A stretch of 64,000 nt of DNA from Turnera subulata (GCA_028386065.3 JAKUCV010003671.1:10929-74928); one strand, 5' to 3'. Numbered from the stretch's first letter, positions 35,589-48,454 are shown. Notes: a model not told the origin generated them from the sequence alone. Program-made: numbers and translations.

Positions 35589-35853
35589 TATAGAATCACA
35601 AGCAAGAGTGTAGTGAATCGGATTTGAATGGTGCCGTTGCTCTATTATTGTAGTGGTATATTAAGTATTACAGTTGGACTCTAAAATCTATACAGATACA
35701 AGATAGAAGCCCTAACCAAATACATGATAAGAGTCCCAACACTTTCAAGATAATCACACTAAGTATAACCTATCATTATATCAAATAGTTACAGATAATA
35801 GTAGAAGCCGAAGCTTCTAAGAGATAAGCTCCAGTGTTGGATTATCTCCAAGA
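35589..35853 (-). repeat. 5' LTR of copia element
   Basis: 265 bp partner LTR. The transition TATA|TGGTAGC shows that the LTR ends exactly at the primer site. Confidence 0.95.
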
Positions 35854-35858
35854 GTTAG

Positions 35859-36608
35859 GAATTTTTTTTAAAAAAAGTTATCTAAATAAAAAGAACCCTA
35901 AAAGACATAATGTTTATATCATGAAATTCCAATAGTTTTTAAAACTCTAAAGACATAGTATTAATATTATAGGATTTTAAAGGTTTATATTTAATTTAAA
36001 AATAAAATGTTAAAAATTTTCATAAAACATTTTCTAATAAAGAAAGTATTATCATATAAACTTTGCAAAGTGCCGCCAAAACCAACCTTTTTTCTTTTTA
36101 CTCTGCAACAACCAACACTTGATGGCAAGAAATGAGGCCAAGGAACAGTGAATCAACAACCAACAACCAACAGTGAATCATGACCAAGAGATAAACTAGG
36201 ACCCATTACAGAAGCAGCACAAGGACCTAAGCCCAAGGAATTACCCTCCTCAACATCGACTTCGGGAGAAGAAAGTACATCCGATGCATTGAGCATCGTT
36301 CGTGGTAGCACAAGAGGGTCTAGGAAGAAGCAAAGAGTATGTCTTAATGCAACAGTGGGTAGCCAATAGAACAACTCTTTGGCTTGTGCAGAAGAAAGAA
36401 AATGAACTTTGCAAGAGCATTTTATAATAGAATGGCGGCTACTTTTTAAGTTAAATATGTAGTACCAAATTTGTTATATAACATCAAATAGGACTTCAGC
36501 CTACAACTGTGTATAAGAAATATACAACTAAAGAAAAATTAACTAGATTAGAAAAGAAAATTTATCAGTCCTGGAATTTCCAGAAATTCCAAAAACCGAT
36601 GGACATGC
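35859..36608. other. Intergenic, 3' side of the TBL gene
   Basis: AT-rich. A 73-codon minus-strand frame (36374-36153) is not recognised and lacks support. Part of this stretch must be the TBL 3' UTR. Confidence 0.35.
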
Positions 36609-39600
36609 TTAATCTCTGGACAGCAAGTACCACAAGAGAATTTCATTCCAAGTATCAGGGACCCCAGGCAGACACCAGTGGCTGCAATCAGGCACCGCCG
36701 GATTGTCACTCCAAGTACCAACATGAGCATCACTGCGAAAAGCTCCCATAGGCGTCACGTGCATAACTGTTACTGGAATTGCTGCTTCTTTCACAACCTT
36801 GGTTATGATGTCTGAAAATGGGCTCCGGTCTCTCCCTCCAGGCTTTGACGAAGGTCGTTGAGTCACTTTGCAATAAAGACGAGGCCGGCCACTGATAGAC
36901 GTACAACCAGCACATCAGTTTAGTTCAGAAGTCTTCTATGTAAATCTGAGTAACTAAACAAGACTGACACAACTAAAGACACAAAAAATAATTTCCACTA
37001 TATCTTTCATGACATTTTGAAGCGAGTAAATATGATTGACTAAAAGCCTAAACAATCACTGAATTAAAGGAGAAAGGAATAAGAGAAGCAAAGCCATGAG
37101 GGTCGAGTGAAAACTTGAGACAATTTTCACACTCGGATGAGCCCAGCTATCAATCCAGTTTAATCATCTCTTTCCCTTCCCCATTTTCTTCTTCCCACCC
37201 TTCTTAGTGCGAGATTAAGCATGCTTATGTTCTTGTATTTATTCTCTACTCTATTCTCCTTGGAAGTAGCAGGCTTGAAATGGATAAGGTTCCATTTAAA
37301 GAAGTCCATCACTAGGTCAAGATCAAAACTACCAGAACATAATGTATGTGAAAATCCATGAGTTTATCAGCTCAAGAAAACTCAAGATCCATGAGTTTAA
37401 AGTGAGAAAAGGGAAGTTCTGCCATTTTACTTATATCAATGTATTAAAAGACTCCACTCTTCACCCATTACAAAAGTTGAATGATCCTGACTTTTTCCGG
37501 TTTTCCCAGAACGTAATTTGTTCAGGTGTACTCTATAAGAGGTACCATTGTGATCCTGCTTCATTCTGGAAACATGATATCCTCTGGTCACTAAATGAAA
37601 AACTGCTCCAATGTCTACGGAGACTGTTAATAGTATTGTACTGCCATCTCTTCAGCTTAAACCTGAAGAATTGATGGTTGACCAATATTAATAAAAAGAT
37701 TTCTTCTTTTGTCTAACTACAAAAACATTATCAGCTACGGAGGCAATTATTTAACACTCTAAACTTCTAGGCTTTTACAGTAGAAGTTCAGCGATCTTAT
37801 ATCAGATTAGCAATGCTGCCAAATCCAGAGTCCTTAGGAAGTACCCCACCAGTGGTTTTTTCACACGTAGAAATTGTTGTATGTTATCAGGCACCGAGGC
37901 ATGACGAGCTTAGGTTGGAACTTAAATGGAACAAATCCATGAAACTTTCTTCCACATAGATTTATTATAGGTGTTCTTGCAATATCAGGAGATTCCAATT
38001 GGCTACTACAGACATCTGCTAATAAATAACTTCAATTTTCTTTCAGCAGGTCCAACACCAGTCATATCCAATCTATTAGAATTTAACACAAAGCCTATCA
38101 GCTCCTATCAATGAGTATTGAGTCATCTTTGGACCATATATTGCATCATTTACTGGAAAGTACGCTAAAATATGTTTAGTGAAGACTTCTTGCACTCTGA
38201 TAATCATGTCATTGAAATTTATTTTATCGCATACAACCTTCAGGAGAAAAAATTTGAAAAAAATAAATGAACTATTTCAACAAAAAACCATGAGTATTTG
38301 AACTGGATCAATCAAGAGAAAATTAAATTGAGAACCCTAGACAATCTTATATAATGTTGAAACAGATATTGAATGAACAAAATGGCAGGAAGTAGAGAAG
38401 AAGGCAACATACTTCCAATGGGAGGATTCAAATGTCCGGAAGAAAACACTTGTTCTATTTGGATTGACTGAGGTCTCAACCCATGATGCCCATGTTTCTA
38501 ATGCCCTTTTGAAGGCAGCGGTGATGGGCATTCCAAGCTTCACAGATCCACCAGCCATGAAATACCAGCCCCTGTCTGAAAACACACATTAGAAGGAATA
38601 TACTTCTCTATAAGACCAATTTGAATTACTAGTAGAAAAATGAATGGTCATCCAATCCGGAGACAATAAGAGATGATCAACATGAAGTACACCAAAAAAT
38701 TGATAAGGGTAATGTTTTAGATAAATGTAAAGTGATAGGTTAGGCAGAATTGTGATAGTATTATACTTCCTATTGTATATCCTCTTATTGTATGATGTTA
38801 ATTATAATGGTAATATATACACACCAGGACAGCTTAGAATTGCTGCCTGAGTACTTTCGTTTATGGTAGCGGAGCAGTAGTCTATCTTTTGAAGCAAATC
38901 CTCTCTCTTTTCTTCCTGCAATGGCCTCGACTTCTTCTACTCTTTATTCTACTGTTTCTTCTTCCTCCTCTTCTTCTTCCACCCAACCTGCTTCCCTTCA
39001 TTCGACTGTTCACTCTGTATTGAGTGTGAGTAACATCAAAAACTGTGTCCCAGCTACCCTAGATTTCTCCAATTTTCTTGTCTGGCAAAGTCTGTTGTAC
39101 ACAGTCTTCCAGTCCCATCAGGTAACAGGCCATGTTGACAGAAACAGTGCACAACCTCTTCCTACCATCCCTTCATCTGAACCTGGTGTTCCCTCTGAAC
39201 CAAACCCAGCCTTCTCTCAATAGAATCAAATAGACAGTACTTTGGTTACTTGGATCTTTGCCACTGTTAGCCCCGATATCCTTAAACACATAGTTCGTCC
39301 TGGTGTTGTTCAAACTGCGCGAGAGGTTTGGCCGGCAGTGGAAGCCCTATTTCACGATCATGTTCATGCTAGGTACATGGAATATAGGTCTGCATTTGTT
39401 CAGTCCAAAAAGGGGTCTAGGTCAGTCTTTGAATATCTTCAGTCTGTTAGGAGTATAGCTGACAGTCTTGAGTCCATTGGGAGAGGTTTGAGTGAGGATG
39501 ATGTTGTTTTACAAATTTTGGATGGGTTGCCTGATGCATATTCTGATTTCGTTACTATGATGACGAATAAACATCCACTTCCCAACTATTATGAACTACG

Positions 39601-42600
39601 GTCTGCTTTAATGGCTCATGAGTCTCGTCTTGGTAAGGCCAAGTCCTCTTCTGTTACTGTCGATTCATCCCAAGCCTTATTTGCCTCTTCTCGTGGCAGA
39701 GGTAATCGAGGCGGTTTTAATAAGAACCGGGGTGGTCGTGGTGGTGGCTATCAACCTTCTTCGTTTTCCCCGGAAACCTCTAGTTTTTCTTCTTCTCCTC
39801 ACCCTCCTCGTCCCTCTTCTGTGTTGGGACCTGGCCCGGTACGTTGTCAGCTCTGTGATGGTTACCAACATACCGCTAAGCATTGTCCTCAGCGTATCTC
39901 CGTGACCACTTTTGCTGGGGTGCATGATATGTCTTCTTCTTCTGGTTCTTGCGGCCCGGTTTGGTATGCTGATTCAGGTGCCACTAGTCATATGACTAAT
40001 GACACTTCGAATCTTGATTCTTTTACTGAGTATTCTGGTTCTGACTCAGTTCAAGTTGGCGATGGTAATTTTCTTCCTATTACTCATGTTGGCTCCAAAA
40101 TTTTTCGCATTGGTTTCACTTCTGTTCGGTTGTGTGATGTGTTGGTTGTTCCTCTTCTCACTAAAAATTTGATCTCTGTTAAACGTTTTGCCACTGATAA
40201 TAGTTGTTCTGTTGTTTTTTATTCCAATGGTTTCTTTGTGAAGGGTCATCGCTTCAAGCATCACCAGATTCGTTGCAATGATCATGGGCCCTTATATTCT
40301 GTTCGTGTGTCTTCGTTTCATCCTTCTGCTTTTGTGAGTCATCGAGTTTCCTCCACTCTCTGGCATGCTCGGCTCTGTCATCCAGGACTACCCGTTTTGC
40401 AGCAGTTTCTCAGGCATAATTCCTCGAGTTCTACTTCAATGGCGGATCCTGGCTTTTGTCAAGCATGTCAGATGGGCAAACATACAATGCTGCCCTATCC
40501 AACGTCTTCTTCTCCTAGTTTAGGTTTATTTCATGTTGTCCATTGTGATGTTTGGACATCACCAGTTGTTTCTTTTAGTGGTTTTAAATATTATGTTCTT
40601 TTTCTAGATGAATTTTCAAGGTTCTATTGGGTTTATCCCTTAAGGAATAAAAGTGATGCTTTCAATATTTTCAAGCAATTCCATGTTCAAATCAAGACTC
40701 AATTTTCTTTACCAATACGATTCTTACAATCTGATGGAGGGGGAGAGTTTTGTAGTGTTGCTTTCGATTCTTATTTGCGTACTCATGGTATCCAGAGTAG
40801 GCTTTCATGTCCACATAGTCATCAGCAGAATGGCATGGCTGAGCGCATGCATCACACACTTTTGAATGGTATTCGGTATGTTCTTTATCATGCTCATATT
40901 CCTTTACAATTCTGGGTGGAGGCTCTTTGTTATGTTAATTTTGTTATTAACCGTATTCCCCATAGCACTTTGAAGTGGTCTAGTCCTTTTAAAATTCTGT
41001 ATGGTTATAACTCACCTGTCGACCAGTTTCGTGTCTTTGGTTCATCCTGTTATCCTCATAACATGCATCCATCGTCTCATAAGTTATCACCTAGGGCATC
41101 TTTGCATGTATTTGTAGGAGTCTCTGCATGCATCAGGGTTTCCGCTGCTACAATCTCTCCACTAAAAAGGTTATAGTTTCTCGTAACGTAACCTTTGATG
41201 AAGCTACTTTCCCTTTTTCCCACGCCTCTCAACCAACATCTCCAGCCCCAAGAGTGTCTTTTGATCCAACTCTAGTTTTTACTTTACCTGGTGCACCGGT
41301 TACGTCAACAACCACCTCTCTACCTTCAACCCTATCTCCACCATCTCAACCATCGTCTTTATCTCCATCATCCCGTGTTCAACCAGAACATCCACCACAG
41401 TCCTCTCCCATCTTAACAACCCAACCCTCTTCTATTTTGCCAGATCATCCTATACAGTCCTCTCCAATCTTAAACACCCAACCCTCTTCTCTTTTGCCTT
41501 TGCAATCCTCTTCGCCACCCTCTTCCTCTTCTCCTGTTGTCCACGCTCCACAACATCCCATGATAACCCGTACCCGTGCTGGAACACGCAAACCAATCCA
41601 ACGATTAAACCTCCTCACTGAAACCTTTCCCACAAAACCTAAAACCTATAAAGAAGCTTCAAAAGATAGGCGATGGTGTGATGCCATGAATGACGAGTTC
41701 CAGGCTCTCAAAACAAATAACACTTGCCTTCTTGTTCCACCCCCTCCCTCGGGTGTGAATGTGATTGGGTCAAAATGGGTCTATAGGTGCAAATATAATT
41801 CTGATGGTACTCTGGAACGGTACAAAGCACGTCTAGTGGCGCAAGGTTTTTCTCAAAAACCAAGGGAGGATTATGGCGAAACTTTCAGTCCGGTGGTTAA
41901 GCCGGCCACCATACGGACAGTACTCACTCTTGCTCTGTCGTTTGGTTGGTCTCTCCGGCAACTCGATGTCAAAAACGCCTTCTTAAACGGTTTTCTTCAA
42001 GATGTCTATATGAAACAACCGCCTGGGTTTGAAGATTCATAGAATCCTTCTTATGTTTGTAAGCTGCAATGTGCTTTGTATGGGTTAAAGCAAGCACCAC
42101 GTGCTTGGTATTTTCGTTTTGCTTCTTTTCTTTGTTCTCACGGGTTTGTAGCAAGCAAGTCCGATGCCTCTTTGTTCGTTTTCCGGGCAGGTCGAGATAT
42201 GGCTTTTCTTCTCTTGTATGTGGATGACATAATCCTGACTGCATCTACTGATTCTCTTCTTCAACAGCTATTACACTTGTTAAAGAAAGAATTTCAGATG
42301 ACTGATCTTGGCAACCTGCATTTTTTCTTGGGTATTCAGGTGCATCATGTTACTGATGGTTTACTGCTTCATCAAGGGAAATATTTGCAATCTGTGTTTG
42401 AACGTGCAGGTATGCAATCTCTTAAACCGGCTTCTACACCAATGCAGCCACGATTAACTCTTTCTGCAAATCAGGGAGAGTTATTGAATGATGAGGAACA
42501 GAGTCTTTATCGGACTACAGTTGGTGCTTTACAATATCTCATGTTCACTAGGCCGGATGTTTCATTTGCTGTTAACACAGTGTGTCAATACATGCATGCA

Positions 42601-44783
42601 CCGACAACAGAGCATTGGAAAGCGGTGAAACGCATTCTTCGTTATCTTTCAGGTACTCGGACACAAGGTCTTCTTCTTCGCTCTACTCTGGTTGACACCA
42701 TTGCTGCTTATTCAGATGCGGATTGGGCTGGTTGTTTAGATACCCGTCGTTCCACAACGGGTTTCAGTCTTTACTTGGGCAGTAATTTGATCTCTTGGTC
42801 TGCCAAGAAGCAAAGGACTGTGTCCCGGAGTAGTGCTGAATCGGAATACAGAGCTCTTGCAAGCACTGTTGCAGAGGTTTGCTGGCTTCGTTCTCTTCTT
42901 ATTGAACACGGTTTTCCTCCAAAATTACCTGTTGTTGTTGTCCATTGTGATAATCTTTTTGCTACATACTTAGCTCAAAATCCTGTTCAGCACCAGCGTA
43001 CTAAGCACTTGGAGATTGATCTTCATTTTGTTCGTGAAAAGATCCAATGGGGACAGATTTCTGTAGTCCATTTTGCAACAGATCAGCAACTAGCTGATAT
43101 TTTTACCAAGTCCTTGGGGGTTGCTATTTTTAAATCTTTGTGTGCCAATTTGTGCTTGGCTAATTTAGCCACGCTCAAATTGCGGGGGAATGATAAGAGT
43201 AATGTTTTAGATAAATGTAAAGTGATAGGTTAGGCAGAATTGTGATAGTATTATACTTCCTATTGTATATCCTCTTATTGTATGATGTTAATTATAATGG
43301 TAATATATACACACCAGGACATCTTAGAATTGCTGCCTGAGTACTTTAATAATATCAAGTTCATGGTTCCTCCAAAAAAAAAAAAAATTCAAGTTCATGG
43401 CAAATTGCTTTGATATTTAAAGAAATACGGTAACAGAGTTTACTGAATGAGCTTTTTCGGACCACAAATGACAAACATGCACTTGAAAAAAATTTTCTCC
43501 TCTATTCTTTAGCGGTGACCTCATTTTTTCTATTCTGGAAACTGGGTTGATTTTGCTGGAACTATATGGAAACGATCGACTTACCATCATGATTGTAAAT
43601 ACAACAATTCCAACCGTACATTTAACTTATGCAGGGAGAAGACAGCACGAATTACCCCTAATTAGTTAGCAGAGCAGAACACAAATTGCAGTGTCCAACT
43701 TATGATGTCAATGATGATGGGTGAAGCTAATGAGCACAAATATAACAACAACAAAGCAGTTAGTAATGTGTATTATAAAGGATGGAAGGGATATATCTAA
43801 GTAAATGATGCAGGAACGCAAGAGTAAGATACGTTTTCCAGTGATGTAAAAGAAATTTAGTTCGTCAAGATCACCAGTAAGAGAAATATAACTTACAGGT
43901 CAAAAAGTTTACTTGGCGTCCACCAGTGCCCAGAATTGAATACTAGAACATCAGAATCAATCCACTCGTTGCTCATATCATCCAACTTTTCAAGCCTGAG
44001 TGCCGTTTTAACTCTCTTTGGTGAATGCCTGGGCACTGGCCCAGGCTGCACAAGGAAAACTGAGCGGTAGAAATCAATTCTCAAATCAAATGAACTAAAT
44101 CTCACACCTAAGAACCTAATGCGTTTGGTGATCTTATTCCCACTAATCTCGTAAACACTCCTCTTATCCTCCACACCGGTCATGAGCAAACATATCAAAG
44201 ATTGCCACTGCGTTCGACTCAAGGAGTCACCAACAAAAACAATTCGTTTCCCACGCAGCTTCTCAAGGGCTTGGCGAGCGTTGAACCTTGGGATGTCACA
44301 ATCTCTAGGCTTCCATCTCCATTTGGTGTAACCCCTATCCCTTCTTCCATTAGCCAAACAATCAAATCCGCGCTCCACAAAAGGACACAGTGAAGCATTA
44401 TATAAAGGGTAACCATCATCTTGGATCCAACTTCCTTGAAAAACATTGCACTCGCCAATTGAAGCATTTGGGTTGGGAATAGCATGGTCATCATAACTAT
44501 GGCTCACAGGCTGAAATGTGGGCACAAAATACCAGTATGCACATGCCACGAAGAAAAGAAAGGATACTAAGGAGGCAACGGCAATGATACCATTGAAGGA
44601 CTGAATGATCCAAAATCTACAATGCCCCTTTAAAGTTATTCTCTTCCCAAAAGCAAAAACCCTCTTACAAAGATCCCATAAATGGCCAAATGAGCCCTGA
44701 TTTGGACTACTATTAACCATTTTTGGTTGTATATGATCTTCAGAATGCACAGTCATTGAAGAATTTAGCCTTTTTTTGCGCAT
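36609..44783 (-). CDS. Trichome birefringence-like (TBL) polysaccharide O-acetyltransferase
   Basis: Golgi type II membrane enzyme of the PMR5N/PC-esterase family, which transfers acetyl groups to cell-wall polysaccharides such as xylan, mannan or pectin; which substrate cannot be told here. Three exons: 44783-43897, 38571-38413 and 36891-36609. Borders are GTAAGT/ACAG and GTATGT/ATCAG. The joined reading frame is exactly 443 codons with stop (442 aa). A transmembrane anchor lies at about 57-85, the Cys-rich PMR5N domain at about 111-165 (E-C-N-V-F-Q-G-S-W onward), the catalytic G-D-S at 185-187 (G-D-S-L-S-R-T-Q-W), and the D-x-x-H partner at 417-420 (D-C-S-H-W-C-L-P-G). Exon 2 carries V-N-P-N-R-T and F-R-T-F-E-S-S-H-W. 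All catalytic elements are intact. Intron 1 (5325 bp) contains a full copia element; intron 2 is 1521 bp. Confidence 0.95.
38701..38857 (+). repeat. 5' LTR of intronic copia
   Basis: 157 bp. Six bases (CGTTTA) separate its apparent end from the primer site. Short LTRs of this size are seen in some copia lineages. Confidence 0.9.
38921..43233 (+). pseudogene. gag-pol: Copia gag-pol polyprotein with two TAG codons and one frameshift
   Basis: A nearly complete polyprotein. Gag starts at 38921 (Ser/Thr-rich, then L-D-F-S-N-F-L-V-W). TAG at 39221-39223 interrupts it in frame. A zinc knuckle is [14 protein letters not shown]. Protease D-S-G-A-T-S-H-M; pre-integrase W-H-A-R-L-C-H-P; integrase core with [13 protein letters not shown] and Q-Q-N-G-M-A-E-R. 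A frameshift near 41125 moves to the next frame. RT follows with [10 protein letters not shown]; a second TAG (42040-42042) precedes [10 protein letters not shown] and catalytic Y-V-D-D. RNase H has D-A-D-W-A-G and S-S-A-E-S-E-Y-R-A. Only three lesions in over 1400 codons fit a recent insertion. Confidence 0.93.
43191..43347 (+). repeat. 3' LTR of intronic copia
   Basis: 157 bp, about two substitutions from the 5' LTR. The end of the polyprotein frame (stop at 43233) lies inside this LTR. Confidence 0.9.
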
Positions 44784-46428
44784 AAAAGGAAAAGAAAAGA
44801 AACGAACTCAACTTATGTAATACTCAACTCATAGACAGAATGAACAAACAGAGAACTAAGACAAAATAGTCAGCATATGGCAGAGAAAGCTAAGCTTTTG
44901 AATGGAAACACACACGCATTGGCGGATATATGTGGAGCAGAGAGGAATGAATCAGGCAAAGATCAAAACTTAAATAGAATCTCTAAAGTTGACCATAAGA
45001 AGGAGGGAGAGAAACGAAGAAATGGAGTTTTTAATTTAATTTTTTAAAAGAAAGAAAATTTATTTACAACAGGCAAAATAACAGCTATTAGATATTTTCT
45101 TACAGGAGCATTAAATCTCGCCTGCACAGGGTGGGGTGGGGTGAGGTGAGGTGAGGAAGGAAGCAAAAGCAAGCTTGGTGGTGGTTGTATGTGGGGTTGG
45201 GTTGGGGCTGAGGTGGGTGGAATCACTTGCTTGCAGGTGCCGCTGGATTTAAGAGTCCTTTTTTTTCTTTTTTTAATCTTCTCGTGGATTTGTTTCTGGT
45301 AAATTAAATCTATTAGATATATTTAAAGCTGTATCCCTCACTAGGTTTTGACACATAAGATTTTTGGGGTCTTGCTTTATTACCATGTGGAGTCTTTGGG
45401 GTTTTTTTTTTGCCATGTAGAAGGGTTGTAGGTGTAGCTTGATTGGTTATAATGATAAACATAATTATCCCAGAATAACTTGATCTTAATTATACTCTTT
45501 TAAAAAGAATTCCGGTCACACCCAAATTGTTCAAAAGAAAAATCATAAGCAGAGATTGGTATTATATATTTATTTTTTCTCATTAAACTGATAATTGACT
45601 ATAGTGATAAACATAATTATCTAAGAGTTTCTAATCAATTATGATAAGAATAAAACTCTTTTTATTATAACTCTTTTTATTAGTTATGTCATTGATTTGA
45701 AAACAAAAGTCATCGTCATTGTATTTTTATTATTAAAAATATATACACACATACATATATTAATATATATATGTCCGTACGTAGATTATATATTACTTAT
45801 TCTTGCTTTATATCCTAGAACATAATTGGATCCAACGAGGCCAATCATGTGGTGTGAGTTAGCATAATTGAAGTCTTTAATTAAGTCTGTTGGAATCCTT
45901 AAGAGGGAAAATTGAAATATTCCCAGGTGAACGAGAGATGTATGATGCTCTAATTATTGATTGAGTGATAAATTACCAAATAAGCTAATAGTATACAAAA
46001 TGTAATTTAAAACATCCAACAAACTCTCCTTATAAGCAATATACGATGACAACGAGGTGTGCGTGCAATATGGACAGGAAAATTGAATTAAATTGAGATA
46101 ATAATGGATGGATGGAGTGGGGGGTTGCATTATGCACCAATCGCATCACAAAATGGTTGCCGCCGGGCTCATTTTTATCAACGAAAATCACCTTAAAATG
46201 GCAAAATTTTCTCTACTGAATTTGGGTCCAACCCTAATTAACTTTTGTAGTGCGTACTCACGAGTCACGATAATATTTCCTTGATTTACTGTATTATTGT
46301 TATCTGATAAGAATCATATTACCTTTAGATTGATAAACTTTACAACTGATAAGATAATATTGTTATTCAAAACTAACCTTTAATCATTTTTATTTTTTTT
46401 ATCGTGTATTACTTCAAAAATTCCATCA
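44784..46428. other. Upstream region of the TBL gene
   Basis: AT-rich, with a GGGGTGAGGT microsatellite-like run at about 45130-45160 that may lie in the leader or promoter. No other gene. Frames in it are short and unsupported. Confidence 0.4.
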
Positions 46429-48446
46429 TCTCTCTTCAAATACAGCAAATACAGTCTCTCTTTTTGTATGTGAAATAATAATCTCTCTATGTGATAGGTT
46501 CTCTATCACTCATTCAATTTCTTTTATTCATTCTCTGTTTTGTTTTTGCACCACACAAAGTCTAGATACAGTCTCTGTCTGTGTGTGATACAGTTTCTAT
46601 ATTATTCACTCATTCTCTTTAATTCCTTCTTTGTTTTGTTTCTATCCTTCTTTGTTTTGTTTCTATTTGCATAATGTACGAATGCTGATATAGTATTAAA
46701 GTTATTTTATCTCTCATAATTAAGCATCCGATTTGTTTTTATATCCTTTTTATTTCCCCAATCTATTTTAATCATTTTTATATTTTTTTATTAGTGCAGG
46801 AAAATATATATTAAAGCATTGGATGAATTGACTTCTAACAATGACTTATGAAAAATTCAAGTTAGAGTTTCGAGATTGTAGGAATCCTTGAATACAAAAT
46901 TATAGAACCTTCTTATTAGTCCAGATATGAGTTTAACTGATGCAAAGGTATGTTTTAATTTTTCATGTCTTTTAATTTGTTCATTTTTCATTTCATAAAT
47001 TAATTTTTCTTTATATTATTATTTTTTGTAATATTTTTTGGTGGTTTCTTTTCTTTATTATATATTTTTTATCATTTTATATTTTCTTAATTATTTTTTC
47101 TGTTACTTTTTATTTTTTATTTTAGGACTCAATTATGCATGTTTAAATTTACAAAATTAAATAATATTTATCTTAATTTTAAATATTTTTTATCTATTTT
47201 TCCGATTTATATTCTATTTTTTGTATAAAAACTTTTCTTCATAATAATAGATTTTTCTATTTTTTTATTGATTTCTATTTTAAAAAGTACTCATTTTATG
47301 TTTTTTATTTTTTGTTTATTATTAACTAATTCTTATAATTTTTTATTCTATGTTTAATTTTTTTTATTTTAGGGGTCAATTATGTAGGCCCAAGCATAGA
47401 TAAACAAATGTTGCAGGTATAAATTTACAAAATTAATTATTATTTATATTATTATTGAGTTTTTATTTTATTTATTTTTCCAATTTATTTTAATTTTCTA
47501 TTTTAATGTTCTTTCTTCATAATAATAGTTTTTTCTAATTTTTTCCTGATTTTTATTTTTAGAAATTACCCTCTTATTTGTTTTTTGTTTGTTTATTATT
47601 AATTAATTATTTTATTTTTTAATTTATTTTTTAATATATATTTTTTTTGGGCTCACTGATGTACGTTTAAATATAAAAAATTAATCATTATTTATATGAT
47701 TATAAATAGTTTATTTTATTTATTTTTCTGATTTATATTCTATTTTCTAATTGAAATTTTTTTGCATAATAATATTTTTTATTTATTTTCCTGATTTACA
47801 TTTCTTTAAAATTAGTCTCTTAAGTTTATTTACTTTTTTGTTATCATTCATTAATTCTTTTGATTTTTACTTCTGTTGTTTAATACTTTTGTTGTTTTTT
47901 GGCTCAAAAATCCATATTTAACTTTGCAAAATTAATTACTATTTATATTATTATTAAATAGGGTTTTAAAAATTATTTTTCTGATCTATATTATATTTTT
48001 ATGTTTTAATTTTTTTTATAATAATATTTTTTATTTATTTTGCTGATTTATGTTTTAAAAATTACTCTTTTATATTTTTATTTTTTTGTTATTATTAATT
48101 AATCGTTTTAACTTTTTCTTCTGTTGTTTAATATTTGTTTGTTTTAGGGGCCAATATTGCATGTTTATGTTTAAAAAATTAATTATTATTTATACTATTT
48201 TTAAATAGTTTATTTTATTTATTTTTCTAATTTATATTATAATTTATATTTTAATATTTTTTTAATTTCCAGATCTACATGAAAAAAATAGAAAAAATTG
48301 ATAAAAAATGTATAACTTGGAAACAAATCATGTGCAAATTTTTTTAATATTACATAAGAAATGCCTAGAAATAATAGTTGAAATGTTAAGATTTTTTAAA
48401 AATTAATTAATAAGTAAGCCCGTGGAACCGACGGGGAGTGAGCTAG
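46429..48446 (+). mobile_element. Probable non-autonomous Helitron
   Basis: The right end has the expected Helitron terminus: a small hairpin CCCGT-GGAACCG-ACGGG (48419-48435), a seven-base spacer, then CTAG (48443-48446) followed by T. Helitrons end in CTRR after such a hairpin and insert between A and T. A left end at A|TC (46429, TCTCTCTTCAAATAC) is possible but not firm. The interior is extremely AT-rich and dominated by tandem repeats, as in many plant non-autonomous Helitrons. No Rep/helicase coding sequence. Confidence 0.55.
47123..48270. repeat. Degenerate ~250-bp tandem repeats, about five units
   Basis: Units opening with GGGGTCAATTATGTAGG-like words followed by TTTACAAAATTAATTATTATTTAT and T-rich DNA begin near 47123, 47371, 47649, 47900 and 48147, i.e. 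spacings of 248, 278, 251 and 247 bp. Located inside the probable Helitron. Confidence 0.7.
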
Positions 48447-48454
48447 TTATACCT

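Larger units (their letters stand above)
30936..35853 (-). mobile_element. Ty1/copia retrotransposon with atypical LTR ends
   Basis: 4918 bp between two LTRs (268 and 265 bp), bordered by the perfect 5-bp duplication GTTAG (30931-30935 and 35854-35858). On the minus strand the LTR begins TCTTGGAG and ends TTCTATA, not TG..CA; the primer site TGGTAGCGGAGC (35577-35588) abuts the LTR with no spacer, and a G-rich polypurine tract (CGGGGGGGA) abuts the other. Domain order is gag, zinc knuckle, protease, integrase, RT, RNase H. Multiple frameshifts inactivate it. Confidence 0.95.
38701..43347 (+). mobile_element. Ty1/copia element inside TBL intron 1, antisense to the gene
   Basis: 4647 bp between two 157-bp LTRs (38701-38857 and 43191-43347) that differ at about two positions, so the insertion is recent. 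Starts TGATAAG; the primer site TGGTAGCGGAGC (38864-38875) and a polypurine tract GCGGGGGAA just before 43191 are present. No clean 5-bp target duplication is visible; only AAT is shared. It lies opposite in direction to the TBL gene, and the native intron would be about 680 bp without it. Confidence 0.93.

Noticed and set aside
38696..43352. 5-bp target duplication for the TBL-intron copia
   Set aside because: Left flank AAAAT and right flank AATAA do not match beyond AAT; not claimed.
44202..44393. Plus-strand 63-codon frame in TBL exon 1
   Set aside because: Antisense shadow of the conserved TBL coding exon.
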